DNA from: Cymbidium sinense
Taxonomy: Eukaryota; Streptophyta; Magnoliopsida; Asparagales; Orchidaceae
Assembly: GCA_021442155.1 (NCBI GenBank)
Contig: CM038216.1
Span: 87,268,945 to 87,332,944, forward strand
Length of the DNA stretch: 64,000 nucleotides
Direction of reading: 5' to 3'
Shown: positions 21,818 through 34,812 of the stretch, piece by piece
Numbering within the stretch: position 1 is the stretch's first letter
How the letters are laid out: every line of letters starts with the position of its first letter
Notes under the pieces: generated by a model
What the model was told of the DNA's origin: nothing
What the model saw: only the letters and a program-made list of their open reading frames with translations
Databases searched by the model: none
Position numbers and translations under genes: made by a program

Positions 21818-22958
21818 CATTCAATCTTCCCATCTTAGATTTAGGAGTCTTCTAGACACTAAGACTTCCCTAGTGATAAGACACTTTAACAATTAGGTAA
21901 ACACTTAACTTCAGCCTAAAGACTTAGAAGGGTTAGCCATAGGATTAGGTTATGCCTTAGGGATTAGGATAATCCACCTACCCTACAACCCAAATCCAAT
22001 CCATGTTCACCTTCTCAAACAAAACCTCAAGTTCAATTCAAACATCAAATTTAAATCCAAATCCAAACCCAAATTCCAAAACCAAATGATTGAAGCCCAT
22101 GATCAAATCCAAACTTGAAACCCTTCATAAGCCATATGACCTATCCTATGGACTTAGCCAAATCTTAATCCAAATCAATCAAAAATCAATTGATTTTCTC
22201 ATAATTAATTTATATCTTTAATCGTATTCCTAAATATAAATCAAATCTATATTCAAATGATCAAAATTAAATTAAATTAAATTAAAACCCTTCCTAAGCA
22301 ATATGACCTATCCCATGGACTTAGCCAAATCTTAGTCCAAATCAAATCAAACTCAATTGATTTTCTCATAAATCAGTTATATTTTTTATCATCGTCACAA
22401 ATTTAAATGAAAACTACATTTAAATCATTAAACTAAATCAAAACAAATCAAAATTAAAATTTATGCCACATGACCCAACTCCATGGACTTAGCCAAATTC
22501 CTTCATTCCAAAACACAAATTCAATTGATTTTCTCAGGAATCAATCATATCTTCTATCATATTCATAAATATAAATGAAATCTACAATCATCAAGCCAAA
22601 CCAAAATCAACCCAAGTCAAACCATTGTTAACCCTTCTCACTTGAAATATTCAAATGAACCAAAACCCATTTGAACCCAAGCAAATTGCAATTGAATTTA
22701 TATATCAATCCAAAATCCATATATAAACTCAACTAAATCAAACTCAACCCAAAATCAAGCCAACTAAACCCAATTAGTCCACTTGACCCAAAGTGGCCAA
22801 TTTGACCTATTTGAGCCAAGTTATAATCCTACCCAAATTGGATTGAACCAAGCCCATCAAAACCTCCCATCATGATTGTTGATCACCCTAGGTTGATTAA
22901 TTATCATAAATTGGGTCAAACTAAGTGAACTTGGTAATTTTACTATGGTGTTTAATTT
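21773..22958 (-). repeat. Module B, partial inverted copy
   Basis: Mirrors 52700-53842. The 45 bp at 21773-21817 are the exact reverse complement of 53798-53842. It contains three tandem units of about 165 bp marked by CAATTGATTTTCTCATAA at about 22190, 22353 and 22520, then TTGACC/GGTCAA-rich text (22780-22930). It stops near 22958 where module A1 begins. No coding frame. Confidence 0.75.
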
Positions 22959-24760
22959 TCATAGATAAGGGACACCACGTAGATCTTAGGGGGGTACTTA
23001 TTGAAGTGATCGTGTATGACATTGAGGAATGATGTACTATCTCAAGAAATAGAAGTCACCATCCTACAATGGACCTAATCACCTAATAAGGACTCCTAAG
23101 GCCAATGGGTCTTCAAATGTACCATAGATCTTTCCCTACTTTACATGGAAAAGTAAAGTAGGGTTTATTTTAAGCTAGGTTCATTAAGTTCCCTATCGAG
23201 GCAAGACCCCATAGTTAATTACATCCTAAGGAATGAGGTTCCTTAAGAATACTCTCAATTAAGGTAAATGATCATTGTCTCCAAAGATTTCAAAGATAGG
23301 ACTATCAATCAATTAGTTAATTTTAGAAAATCAATCGGGATTGATCAAAAAGAAGAGAGTTATTATCAAAACCAAAGGGAGAAGAGTAGGTGATGCTCAT
23401 GATACTAGGAAACTTAGTGAGCATCCCAAACTATCATATGGTTGGGCTTTATATTTTTTAAATTGAGGAGAATTATATGTTTAAGTTGAATATTAGAAAT
23501 CTAGGACTTATAATTCCACAATATAAGATTATAGAAATTCCTAAGAGGTGAGGATTTATGCTTGTAGCTCCAAAAGGAAACAACAACCCTAGATCCTAAA
23601 CATAGGGAGCTTCAACATAAGCCAAAAGCATGACCTAAATCTAAGCGACAAAATGGGCATATGGTTTACCTCCACAAGAGAGGATAAATCACCTAATTGT
23701 TAGACCTACAACCACTTGTGGTGGACACCAACTAACTCCTCCTATGATTTTAAATATATCTAGGCAAGTCATATGCTTTGTAAGATGGTTAGGCTATTAT
23801 TTATTTTGAAGAGAAACTAAGTCCTTAAACTCACTCCCTAAGAGACTAGATCATGAAGGGCATGAATAATGACCTAAATCTAATACAAATTTTGTCAAGT
23901 TTTATTTTCATTTTGGACATTTTATTTGACACAGGCTATGGGATTTTATATGCCTAATGCATGAGAATATTAGTTATGGGACAAAATCAAAAAGAAGGAG
24001 GTGTGTTTCCACCATGGCTTTCAAAGTTCAAGCCATCTTCTTTGGCAAAGGTGGAAGCCCTCCATTGGCAAGAGTGAGACAATATGATTTATGCATGACA
24101 TGAGACAACATCTAAAGGGGTTGCTAAATCTTTTATTATCTTGATTTATGTCCTAGGCTTTAAGTGAGATTATGAATTATTTAATTTAATTTTAAATTGA
24201 TTAATTGGATAGAAAAATTATTTTTTTAAGAGCCTAATTGCATCTAGTCCTTTCAACACTCATTAAATAATTAAAAAACTAGGAAAATCATGCCATCCTA
24301 ATTAAACAATCATAAACATAACATCAATCAATTTATAAAATTAGCTCAAAAGAATAAGAGACCGATGTGGTCGAGTTCCACCCGCGAAAAGAAATGTGGG
24401 TAGTCGAGCTCTACCCTTATACATCCTGGTATAATGAAAGAATAAATTATAATTATGAAGTGACAAGTGTTATGGGGGTCTTCATTCTTCATCCTCCATT
24501 CTGCACTCCTTATCCTTCATTCCTTCATTTGGTTTGCTCCATTTCTCTATTTCTTTTGGTTTTACTTGGGATGCAGTTTGCTATAAGGCCTGACCTGGTA
24601 TATAAGACATGGTCTTATAACCAATGTTCACATTAGTTTCCATAACACTTATCCTAATCCTAATGCAAAAATTACATTAAAATGAAGGAAAGTAAATCTA
24701 CACACCGCAAAATAAATGTTAGCTAAACACACCATACAACCAAGTAGTTATAGAATAATT

Positions 24761-24796
24761 TGGACTTAGTACCCCACACATGGGTAACCAAGCCCA
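24761..24796. repeat. Quasi-palindrome in module A1
   Basis: TGGACTTAGTACCC (24761-24774), loop CACACA, then GGGTAACCAAGCCCA (24782-24796). The arms pair with two mismatches and one bulge. The equivalent hairpin in A2 at 29267-29300 pairs better and differs by a matched change (TACCC/GGGTA here, CACCC/GGGTG there). Confidence 0.65.
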
Positions 24797-26874
24797 CATA
24801 TCCTAATTTGGGTTATGCTTAGGGGTATAAGCAACTTGTACAGCAAAAATGCATTTATATTTTTATTACAACACCTCTTAAGCACAAACCCCTTGCAAAA
24901 AGCATGATTAGGCTAATATTGGCCTAACATCCAGAGTATGCACATACACCCTAACATCCAGTCTAAAATAATACACCATAAAACTAAACATTCATCAAAC
25001 CATGCACAACCCTAACCTAAAGCTATAAATGGTGACTTAGTCTATTGTGCATGTGTTAGAGCTTGTGTGGTATGTCCTAGCTAGGCTTTAGAGTTATGAT
25101 TTATTAAGTGTGAGAGGTTTAATTTATAAAAGGTTGATTTCTCTTTAAGTAGTTTAGTTGATTCAAGGAATTTTACTTAATGTTTTCTCTTATTTCATGT
25201 AACCTATACTTAGCAACTAAGTGTTATAAAGAAAGAAAAGAGAGGGAGAGTATCTCCTTTATCCCTACCTTAAGTGATTTCTAAGGTAAATTGATTAATG
25301 AATTTCCTTTTGTGAATGGTTTATTTGTGTTTTAATTAACCCTAAGTTTAAATTCACTCTAAATAGCCCTATTCAATAAGAAACGCATCTTAGGATTAGT
25401 TACGTCGGATTACTATCACATAACACACCCATTCATTTCTTTCCACCATGTATACCATGCATATGAATAATCCTAAGCATACTTATACATGCAATGTAAA
25501 TATTATCACACTTTGATGATGAATGCAAATAGATGTGATTTGAAAATTTAGATTTTCCATTTGTTAATTTGATCATTAATGCATGTCTTTGTTATGTAGA
25601 AAAGAGGGATTTTTCATCCATTAGCTAAATGCACATCCGTATGTATAAAAGTTATAAGTCAGTATGGCACCATTATTTTCTACACCAGGGGTGTAAGTTA
25701 CAAGACCTACTTAGGGCTACTTAAAGCCTCACAGCCCTGGGATGTCCAGACTAATATACCACTTTTCTTAGATACATATAGATGTACAAAAAGAACCAAA
25801 TGGATAAGGAGTCATGCAAGAGATTATGTTTGATTTTGTTGTATGATTTGCATGTGTACTATGAAGGTCCTTCCTAAGTCTTAATATAGAGATGCATAGG
25901 AATAGATTTAGGAAAGTGTTGTGTTCTTTTCAAATGAACTATACATTGCAAATCCTATGTGAATCCATGTTAAGAAGGAAAGAGAACTTCATAATATACA
26001 TCTTATGCTATCACCACATGCAAGCTTATAAATATTTATAACTAGCATCACTTCATTTATAATCTTTGATTTATAAGTTTTAAAAGTAATTGTTGGTTTA
26101 ATAGTGATAATAGCCATTCATATTCTTAATTTTAGCCAACACATGCAATTTGACACAAAATAAATGGAAACATTTTACTTAATTAATTTTTTAAAAGAAA
26201 TGAATGCATGATTTCATATGGAAAATTATATTTAGCATGATTGGAAAGAAATAAAGGAATGAAAGCACATGACTTCATTTGTCCTAATTAATTCCTAAGG
26301 ACAATCACATAAAATAAGATCATTTAAAATGAATCAAAATTCTTTAAAGAGATTTTAATCTTTGAATTTGATTTGACTTAGAAAATATGAGAAGGGTTTG
26401 CTAGTCCTAACCCATTCCCCTATGTGTGAATTAGTTTGGTTTAATTTAGAACAACTAGGTTGATTTTATGTTTTGATTAGGTTAAGGTATGAATTAAATC
26501 TATTAATTACCCCTTACCTATACCACTTTAACATAATTATACAAGTAATTATGAGCCAACATATGATATGCAACACATGAAAATTAAATTAGCAATGCAC
26601 CTAGGAAATGAAGGGGCCTAATGCAATTGGCTCATAATTATTGGTTAATTAAGCTAAAGGGTTTGATTAAGTACTTTTATAACCTCCTACACATGTAGTT
26701 TGATTATAATTTCCTTTGGAATTCTCTTATTGAACACCTAAGAATCTACCAAAATTGAATGATTGAGTTCGGAATGATTTGGTTTTGAGTTTGATTAATT
26801 AAACTATTTAATGAAGTGATTAAGCCATTAATTAGTTACAAATTGATTAAGTGTTATCCAAATAAAATAAACTT

Positions 26875-26911
26875 AGGGGAAAAGATTAGAAAGAGGTCTA
26901 ATCTCATTCCC
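26875..26911. repeat. Quasi-palindrome in module A1
   Basis: A 15-nt arm ending AAGATTAGA, loop AAGAGG, then TCTAATCTCATTCCC. Twelve of fifteen positions pair. Confidence 0.6.
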
Positions 26912-27448
26912 TATGTCAATTCACTATTTCATAATGATCACCAACTTAATTAATGGATTCATTACTTTAACATGATAATCATTTAATTAATTAAGAGAGG
27001 ATTAAGAATGAAACAAGAAATTCCCCTAATTAATCATGCAATAAATTCTAATAAAATTATGGGAGGCAGAGGTCACTAATCAATCTCAAAAGTTTGAAAT
27101 TAATTAGAGTAATTAGAGAGTAATTAGCTTAATTACATTTCTAATAAAACCCAAATTTAGTCAAAATCATGATTCAAAAAAATTAATTTTATTTTTTATT
27201 ATTCTCTTGAATTACCTTTAAAATGAGTATTTATTTATATTTTTTAGATTTTTCTACAATTAGTTATGAATTTGGGAAGTTTCACCAATAAAATTGGATT
27301 GATTAAGCCTAATTAAACTCTAATCCCCAGTGTCATGGCGCTAACGTGGTGTGATTTCCATGTGTGTAATGGGATTGGTTATTTAAGTTGTCACATCTTT
27401 CGGTTGAGTTAGGTGGAGGCACTTTCTCTACGGCATCCTCATTGGTAG

Positions 27449-30400
27449 AAAAATTTCTATATATTTGCCTTCAAATATGTGGTGAAAAGGAAAGAATATA
27501 AAAATTCATCTTTTAGGATGCCACATAAATCTACAGATGTGCTTATATAGGTGATCGAGTACGTCATCAAGGAATAATGTACTATCTGCGGAGATAGAAG
27601 TCACTACCCTTTAATGGACCTAATCACCTCAATAAAGACTCCAGGACGATGGGTGCATATGTACCAGATTCTTCCCATACATGGAAAAGTAAAGGAATGT
27701 TTATTTTAAATCGAGTTCATTAAGTTCCCTCTGAAAGCCCCATAGTTAATTACATCCTAAGGAATGGGGATTCCTTGGAAAACTCTCGATTAAGGTAAAT
27801 GATCATTGTCTTCAAAAATTTCAATAGGAAAGGACTATCAATCGATTAGTTCATTTTTAAAGATCAAATGGGATTAATCAAAGAGAGGGAGTTATTATCG
27901 AAACCAAAAGGAATATAAGTAGGAGATGCACTGCATAGAAACCCAATGAGCAATCTCAAACTATCATAGTTGGGCTTTATATTTTTAAAATTGATTTAAT
28001 ATATTTGAGTTGCATTTTTTCAAAACTTTAGGACTTATGATTCTATAACACAAGATTAATGGAAATGCCTCGAGGTGAGGAATTATTTTATGGCCCACAA
28101 AGGGTAGAACCAACCTCAACCTAAATCTAGGGAGCTTTGGTGGGAAAGCATAAATCTAAGGAGAAATTGGGTATTTGGTTTGCCTCCATAAGAGAGGACA
28201 AAACCACGCTTGGACTTACAAGCCTAGGGTGGCCACCAACTAACTCCTCCAACAATTTTAAATACATGTAGGTAAGTCTTATGCTTATGCAAGATAAGAA
28301 GTTAGCTGTTATTTATTTAGTACTAAGTCCTTAAACTCCCTTAAAAAAGACTAGATCATGTAAGACATGCTTCAAATGACCTAAATCTAATGCAATTCAT
28401 TTCATTTTATTTTTATTTTGAACAATTATTTTGACTCATGCTAATAGATTCATATGCCTAATGCATGAGAAATAAAGTTATTGGCCAAAATCATGATAAG
28501 ATAGGAGGTGTGCTTCCACCATGGCTCTTAAAGGTGCGTTTCTTCTAGAAAAGGTGGAAGCCCTCCAATCAAGAGTGAAATAAGATGCATTTGTGCATGA
28601 TATTATAAAAGAAATACTCATCTAGCTAAGGGGTTGCTAATTCTTTTATCTTGATTTTAAACCTAAGCTTTAGGTGAGGTTATGAGTTCTTTATTTTTAA
28701 TTTTGAGTTATTAGATTTGGTAAAAGATTTATTTTTCCTAAGAGCCTAATCCACATCTAGGCCATACATAAAGCAAAGAAGAAACTAGGAAAAATATGTC
28801 ACTTAATGCAAAAGTTAAATAAATCATCAATTAATTTATAAAGCTAATCACAAAAAAGAATAAGAGGCCATTGTGGTTACCACCAAAACAAAAAATAAAT
28901 TGGGTAGCTGAGCTCTACCCTTATACAACTCGGATTACAAATGAATTGAATTACAATTAAGCAAGGAAATCATTGTTATGGGGGTCTTCAAGCTTCATTC
29001 TTCATTCTTCTTTTCTTCTTTCTTCTTCTTTTCTTCTTTCTTCTTTGGTTCCTTCTTTTGGATGGTTGGAAGGTGGATGCTCCAAAGGCTTCACATGGTG
29101 CATAAGATAGGATCTTATGACCAATGCTCATCCTAATCCCCATAACAATCATTCCAAAATCTTAATTGCACAAATTTACATGAAAAGGAAAAGAATGGAA
29201 ATCTAACTAACACCTACAAAATAAAGAATAGCTAAAACAAACCACACAAATCCCAAGCATGTATATTGGACTTATCACCCCACACGGGTGACTAAGTCCA
29301 CCTGGCCTATTGGATTATGCTTAGGGGTATAAGCACCTGCAAGCAAAAGCATTTTATATCTTTATTTATGATAGCGCCCCTTAAGCACAATCCCATGTAG
29401 AAAATAGTGGTTAGACTAAGATTACCCTACCATTCATTCTACACATACATCCTAACATCCAGCCTAAAACATATATCACAAAATAAACAAACATCAAATC
29501 ATGCACTAACCTAAAGTGTGTGACTTAGGCTAATGTGTACTTTGGAGGTTTGTGTGGTATGCTAAGATTTAAGTTAGAATTTTCTAAGTGTGAAGCATGT
29601 TCAACTTAGAGGAGGGTTTAATTTAAGTTGTTTAATTGATTTGGATTGATTTTATTCCATGTTTTGTTTAGGTTCAAATAAATCATAAATTAATTACTAA
29701 GTTATGAAGAGAGGGAAAGAGAACTTCTTCCTAACCTAAGTAATTTCTAAAGTACATTCACATTTTAGTTTGTTTAGTGAATGTTTTGACTAAGTCTTTT
29801 AATTAATCCTATGTTTAGATGAACTCTAAACAAACCTAATCAAAACAAAGGCATTTTAAGATTAAATAAAATGAACCAAATTCACAAAACATACATCACT
29901 TCATTTCTTTTCCAACATGTATAACATGCATATGAATGAGTCCTCCAATTTTTTTTATGCATGCACACACATGAAATTTGAAAAGGTATAAGATGCACAG
30001 CCATTACTAATTACAGAGTAAGGTACAAGACCTACTTAGGGCTACTTAAAGCCTCCCAATCTCGGGGTTGTCCAGACTAATATACCACTTTCCTTAAATA
30101 CAAACATGTGTATAAAAGAAATGAATGGAAAAGAAAGAATGCAAAATTTTGTATTATTTGATTCATTTTGTTTATGCAATTTATATGTCCAAGCATAGGT
30201 AACCCTTCTTAAGTATTAGTATAGGAATGAATAGGATATGGGATTAGGCAAGTGCTAGGTTCTTTTCAAATGAACCATACATCTTACCAAATCCTATTCA
30301 AAACTATACTAAAAAAAAAGAGAAGGAAGACCTACACTAAGCACATCTCTATATCTTACTCACCTGCAAACTTATAATTAAAATATAAGTAACACACTTT

Positions 30401-31545
30401 TAGATTTGATGATTAATTCATATATTTTAAAAATAATTTGAATTTAGTAGTGATAATAGCCATTCATATTATTACTTTAGCCAACACATGCAATTTTGAC
30501 ATAAAGTAAACAATTTCATTTTGAATTTGATTTTGAAAAATATGAATGCATGAAACCATATGACATACACATTTAACATGTTGGGAAAAGAACTAAAGCA
30601 ATGAAAGCATGTAAACACATTCACTTTAATTAAATCCTAAAGACAATCTTATGAAATAAGAAAGCTTAAAATAAATCAAAGTTTATTCAATGTGATTTTG
30701 TTTTGGTCTTGAGTTTAATTTTAAAAAATGTTAGTTGAGTTTGTTGTTCCTAACCCATTCCCACATATGTTTGATATTTTTGTTTAATTTTGAGATGATT
30801 AGATTCATTTTATATTTTAATTAGGTTAAGGTATGAATTAAGCAAGTTAATTAACCCTTACCTACACCACCTAGCATAGTTAACCAAGTAATTATGAGAT
30901 GACATAAAACTCACAAGGAATTTAAACTTGCAATGCACCTAGGAAGAAAAGGGCCTAATGCAATTTGGTTCATGATTAATGATTACCCAATTTAGAAGTT
31001 TAATTTTAGAAATTAATTAAGAGAATAATTAATGAATTAATCCCAATTAGAGAGGATTAAGGAAAGAAAAGGGGATTTAGTTAATAGCAGGAAATTCCAC
31101 AAAATTATTCCCTAAGCCTCCTATTCATTGGATATAATCAACTCCAATAAGAAATTAAAGCACTAATCCAAACCTTAATTATCCTTAATTACATTAAGGG
31201 AGTAATTAGGAAACACATTTGCAATTCCCCAATTAAGCCTTAAATAAATCTCAAGAAAATTAGGGAGGTAGAGGTCATCCCCTAAAACATACCCAAGAAG
31301 TTTGGGATTAATCAGAGGATTAATTAAGAAGTAATTAGCAAAATAAGATTTCCATTAAAACCTAAAATCAGAGAAAAGTATAAATCAAAATTCATTGAAA
31401 TTATTTTAAAATATTTTAGGTTGAATTATCTTTCCACAAAAATTTACCTTATATTTTTTTTGAATTTTATTGGGAGATATGAATTTTGAAGGTTAGAAAT
31501 TAATTAAAATTAATTAAATCCTAACTAATCCCTTAGCTGACATAG
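27449..31545 (+). repeat. Non-coding module A, copy 2
   Basis: Direct tandem copy of A1 with all landmarks in the same order: start TTGGTAGAAAAATTTCTAT (27452), GTGATCGAGTACGTCATC, TAGAAGTCACTACCC, TTGGGCTTTATATTTTT (27970), GGTGTGCTTCCACCATGGC (28506), GGGTAGCTGAGCTCTACCC (28901), CTACTTAGGGCTACTTAAAGCC (30027), GCAATGCACCTAGGAA (30931). A CT-rich microsatellite sits at 28990-29050. The start motif is shared with A3 at 48954. No coding frame. Confidence 0.7.
29267..29300. repeat. Quasi-palindrome in module A2
   Basis: TGGACTTATCACCC (29267-29280), loop CACAC, then GGGTGACTAAGTCCA (29286-29300). Fourteen of fifteen positions pair, with one bulged base. It is the partner of the A1 hairpin at 24761-24796. 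Confidence 0.7.
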
Positions 31546-32006
31546 GTGATGGTCAACGACTTTACACACATCGCACTGTGAGCTATCCACTTAAGTGTCT
31601 CATCACAAAGGCGGCGCAGCGGCGGGACGTAGTTTGATCCCTACCATTCAATAAAGGATCAAATGGCCATGGATCATCGCGTTTCTAAAGTGATAAATCA
31701 TTTCTAAAATATGCAGTTAGTCTAGGCCATCCATCCAAAACCCGTGCATGGATAGCCAAGATTCTCCCGTTCTTCCAGAGGATCAATGGGGATCCCATGA
31801 TCTAAGGGAAGATCGAGCTCGATTGAGCTCGGATTGGAATGAGATTGTACCCACACCATCTAAGCACAATTACAAACCTATCCAATGGTGGATTTTACAT
31901 GCCATGAACATTTCTTTCACAAAGGACCAACACCTCCTAAGCTAAGTGGTTAGAAAATTTCATACCTCACCGAAAGTGATCACTAGCACTCGAGCTCGAT
32001 GAGGTA

Positions 32007-32029
32007 GCTTTGTCTAGTGGAGACGAAGC
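32007..32029. repeat. Short hairpin in module B with a co-varying stem
   Basis: GCTTTGTCT, loop AGTGG, AGACGAAGC: nine pairs, one of them G-T. The counterpart in B' (51393-51415) is GCTTCATCT, loop AGTAG, AGATGAAGC, which is fully paired. The GTCT/AGAC to ATCT/AGAT difference is a matched change on both arms. Confidence 0.7.
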
Positions 32030-32399
32030 CCTGTTGAAAGTTTCAAGCCTTAGGGTTGAGTATGGACCAACACCACTTGCTCCCATTTGTGGCTTTGATC
32101 GAATTCACCTCCTCCTTGCTTTGGGAACTTGAGAGAATGCTTAGGTGAACTCGACTTGATCCTCTGAGGGAGTGTGCAAAGGGAAGGAATTGGGTGGATT
32201 GGATTTGAGTATGGAAGAACTTGGGAATTGAGATGAGCTCCCTTATTTTTTAAGGAAGAAAATCGAGAAAGCTAAGATTCAAATCCCTCTTAGAAAGCTT
32301 AGGAATGCTCTCTGATGGCTCCTAACTCCCTCTAAGAATCAATCGAATGTGAAGATGGTGAATTTAAATTGAATTAGGGGGGGTATATCTCCCCTATAG

Positions 32400-33620
32400 C
32401 AATTGAACGGCTGAACCATAGCTTGTCATTTTGATCCAATTGACTATATGGAACAGGTTGTTTAGTTAGATCTTTGCACATGGTCAGTTTGAGGTCTTAA
32501 GTTGATTGATAACCTCCCATGTGCTTCAAATTGAGTGGAAGGAGGATTTTGAATTAGCCAATTTGAGCTAGGGGTCGGGTTTGGCCTTGGGTCCATTTGG
32601 CTGACCCCATTGGGTTGGGTGCACCACTCTCCATTGGGTCCACTTGAGCTATTAGGAAGGTGTCAAGTTGATATGAAGAGGGCATGACCAATTACCCATG
32701 GATTTGACCAAAATTTGTTCTATGTTTTAGGGTAGAATGGTCATTTTACTAATTTTTGAATTTGAATATGTTGGGTATATTGAGAAAATAGGTTTGGCCA
32801 AGTTTCATTAGATTTTGAGTTCATTTGGTATCGTTTGGCTCAAGTTGACCAATTGGTCAAATTGGGTCAAACCAAGGGTTGGGTCAAGTTCATATGACCA
32901 TTTGAAATGTTTGGGTGGCTTTGGTTTGATTCAATTTGGTTTAGGTTTGAATTTGGCTCATATTATTTAGGTCAAATGGGTCAAGTTGACCAATTTGACC
33001 CATTTGACCTACTTGAGCTAGGTCAAGGGTAGGTTTAGGTTTGGTTAGTCTTATGGAGTGGATTGGTATCTTTGTTTCCAATCAATTTGGGTTAAGTTTG
33101 AATTTAGCTCAACATGACCCCTTTAGGTCAACTTGGGTCTAAGGTCAATTGGGCTAGGTTAGGTCTAGTTGGCCAATTGGGCTTTGGTCAAGTTCAACAA
33201 GTGATTTGGAATGAACTTGACCCATTGCTTTCAATCAATTTAGCTTAGATCAAGTTTTGATAGATTTTGACTTTTTAGGTCAAGTTGGGTCAACTTGGGT
33301 CAAGTGGCCAATTGGGCTAGGTTAGGCTCAAATGTTGACTTGGTCAAGTTCAAACATAGGTCATGAATGAACTTAGATCAATGGTTTCAATCAAATTGAC
33401 CTATGATAGATTTTGGCTATGTTAAGTTTCATTTTGGCTAAGTGTTGACTTGGTCAACCCTTAGGTTTGACTTCGTTTGACCCAATTTGATTGATTGATC
33501 ATCCCATGATGATTGTTGATCATGATGAGTGGTGAGGTGAGTTTGGTTCCATCCAATTTGGTTAGGATTAGAATTTGGCTCATAAGGTACTTTCCGGGGT
33601 CAAGTGAGCCTAAGTGGGTC
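32400..33620. repeat. GGTCAA/TTGACC-rich degenerate tract
   Basis: Dense GGTCAAGTTGACCAATTTGGTCAA-like text, with no fixed unit length but constant reuse of GGTCAA, TTGACC, CAATTGG and GGGCTAGGTTAGG. TTGAC is also the core of the plant W-box bound by WRKY factors. The same tract is at 51990-52860 and, inverted, at 22780-22930. Confidence 0.65.
32969..33010. repeat. Perfect 16-bp inverted repeat with a 10-nt loop
   Basis: AGGTCAAATGGGTCAA at 32969-32984 and its exact reverse complement TTGACCCATTTGACCT at 32995-33010, loop GTTGACCAAT. The equivalent at about 52222-52262 in B' has altered arms (GGCCAAATGGATTAA with TTGATCAAATTGGCC) that still pair over most positions. Confidence 0.8.
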
Positions 33621-33839
33621 AAATGGCTCAAAGATTGATTTGAGTTTGATTGAACTTGTATATGGACTTATGATTGAAATATAAATCCATTTGCAAGTGG
33701 TTTGAGGTCAAATGGGTTTTGATCCATTTGACAATTTCATATTCAAAGGAAGAATATGAATGGATTTGGGGTTTGATTTTGAATTGATTTTGATTTAAGT
33801 TTGTATTTATATTTGGATTTATGATTGTAGGGCTGATTG

Positions 33840-34500
33840 AATCATGAAGGAAAATCAAGAGTTTGGCTTGATTTGAAGTTGATTTGGCTAAGTTCAAGAT
33901 TTTGACTTGAAAGGCTTAGGTTAGATTTTGAATAGATTTGAGTTTGATTTTTGGAATTGGTTATGGTTATTTGAATTAATATTTTATTTTTATATGTGAA
34001 TATAAATGTGAATATAAATTGATCATGAGAAAATTTCAAGGATTTGAAGTGATTTGATCATGATTTAGGCAAAGTCCATTAAAAGGGATTTAAAGGACTT
34101 AGGAAAATTTTGGAGATTTGGAATTTGAATTTTGAGTTTAATTTGATTGATTTCAACTTATATATCATTTATATATGTGAAAATAAATGAATATATAAAT
34201 GAGTTATGAGAAAATCCCATGAATTTGACTTGGTTTAGATCATGATTTAGGTTAAGCTCTTAAGAGGGAAATTAAGGACTTAAGAAGGATTTTAAACTTT
34301 GAATTTGATTTTGAATTTTGAGTTTAGTTTGATTGGTTTGAATTTATATTTCATTTCTATAAGTGAATATAAATTACAATATAAATGAATTATGAGAAAA
34401 TATCAAGGATTTTAATTGGTTTAGATCATGATTTTGGTTAAGTCCTTAAGGGAAGATTAATGACCTAGAAAGATTTGGACTTAGGAATTTTCATTCATGG
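33840..34500. repeat. Four tandem units of about 180 bp
   Basis: The box TATGAGAAAATNTCAAGGATTTGA followed by GATTTGATCATGATTTAGG recurs at about 33847, 34020, 34200 and 34386. Each unit contains an AT-rich foldback. The clearest is CATTTATATAT at 34166-34176 with ATATATAAATG at 34191-34201, an 11-bp perfect stem. Related units of 165-180 bp occur at 53070-53440 and, inverted, at 22190-22540. Confidence 0.7.
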
Positions 34501-34812
34501 GTTTCAATCATGGGTTTCAGTCACATGGAGTTAATTTGAGTTTGGAAAAAAATCAAATACCATTGATTTGGAGTTTAACTTGAAGAAAGGAAAGTGAGGA
34601 ATGGTTCAAGCTAAGGGTAGAAAAATTTTTCTAACACCCCTAAGGCATGACCTATTCCTATGGCTAACTCTTCTAAGTCTATAAGTCTAGGTTGAGTGTC
34701 CAGCTAATCACTAGATGTGTCTTAAGACTAAAGAACTCTTAAAGTCTAAGAGAAGTCCTATGTTTAAGATGGAGGGGTTGAGAACTCATTCTAAAAATGA
34801 GGTCAATAAAGG

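Larger units (their letters stand above)
22959..27448 (+). repeat. Non-coding module A, copy 1
   Basis: First of three copies. Landmarks in order: GTGATCGTGTATGAC (22990), TAGAAGTCACCATCC, TACATGGAAAAGTAAAG, GGTTGGGCTTTATATTTTT (23440), GAGAGGATAAATCACC, GGTGTGTTTCCACCATGGC (24000), GGGTAGTCGAGCTCTACCC (24397), TATGGGGGTCTTCATTCTTC, CTACTTAGGGCTACTTAAAGCC (25708), TAGTGATAATAGCCATTCAT, GCAATGCACCTAGGAA (26594), ending in a GGCGC...GTGGTG segment (27337). No long frame, no RT motif. It could be LTR or leader sequence of an unrecognised element, or a satellite-like duplicated tract. Confidence 0.7.
31546..34812 (+). repeat. Non-coding module B, fullest copy
   Basis: Follows A2 as B' (51061-53842) follows A3. 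It starts with a GC-richer part (31600-32350) containing GAGCTCGAT boxes and a short hairpin at 32007-32029. Next comes a GGTCAA/TTGACC-rich part (32400-33620), then four tandem units of about 180 bp (33840-34500), then an end shared with B' up to GAGGTCAATA (34798-34812), after which Tat M2 sequence starts. The 65-codon frame at 31748-31945 and the - strand frames at 33628-34039 show no domain and sit in repeated sequence, so none is called. Confidence 0.7.

Noticed and set aside
24367..24636. 89-codon frame in module A1
   Set aside because: The matching part of module A2 (28865-29110) does not keep the frame, so it is not under coding constraint.
28990..29050. TTCTTC microsatellite
   Set aside because: Ordinary simple repeat inside module A2; no further significance seen.
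33628..34039. Two Asn/Ser-rich frames on the - strand of module B
   Set aside because: They run through AT-rich tandem units and are not kept in B' or the inverted partial copy.
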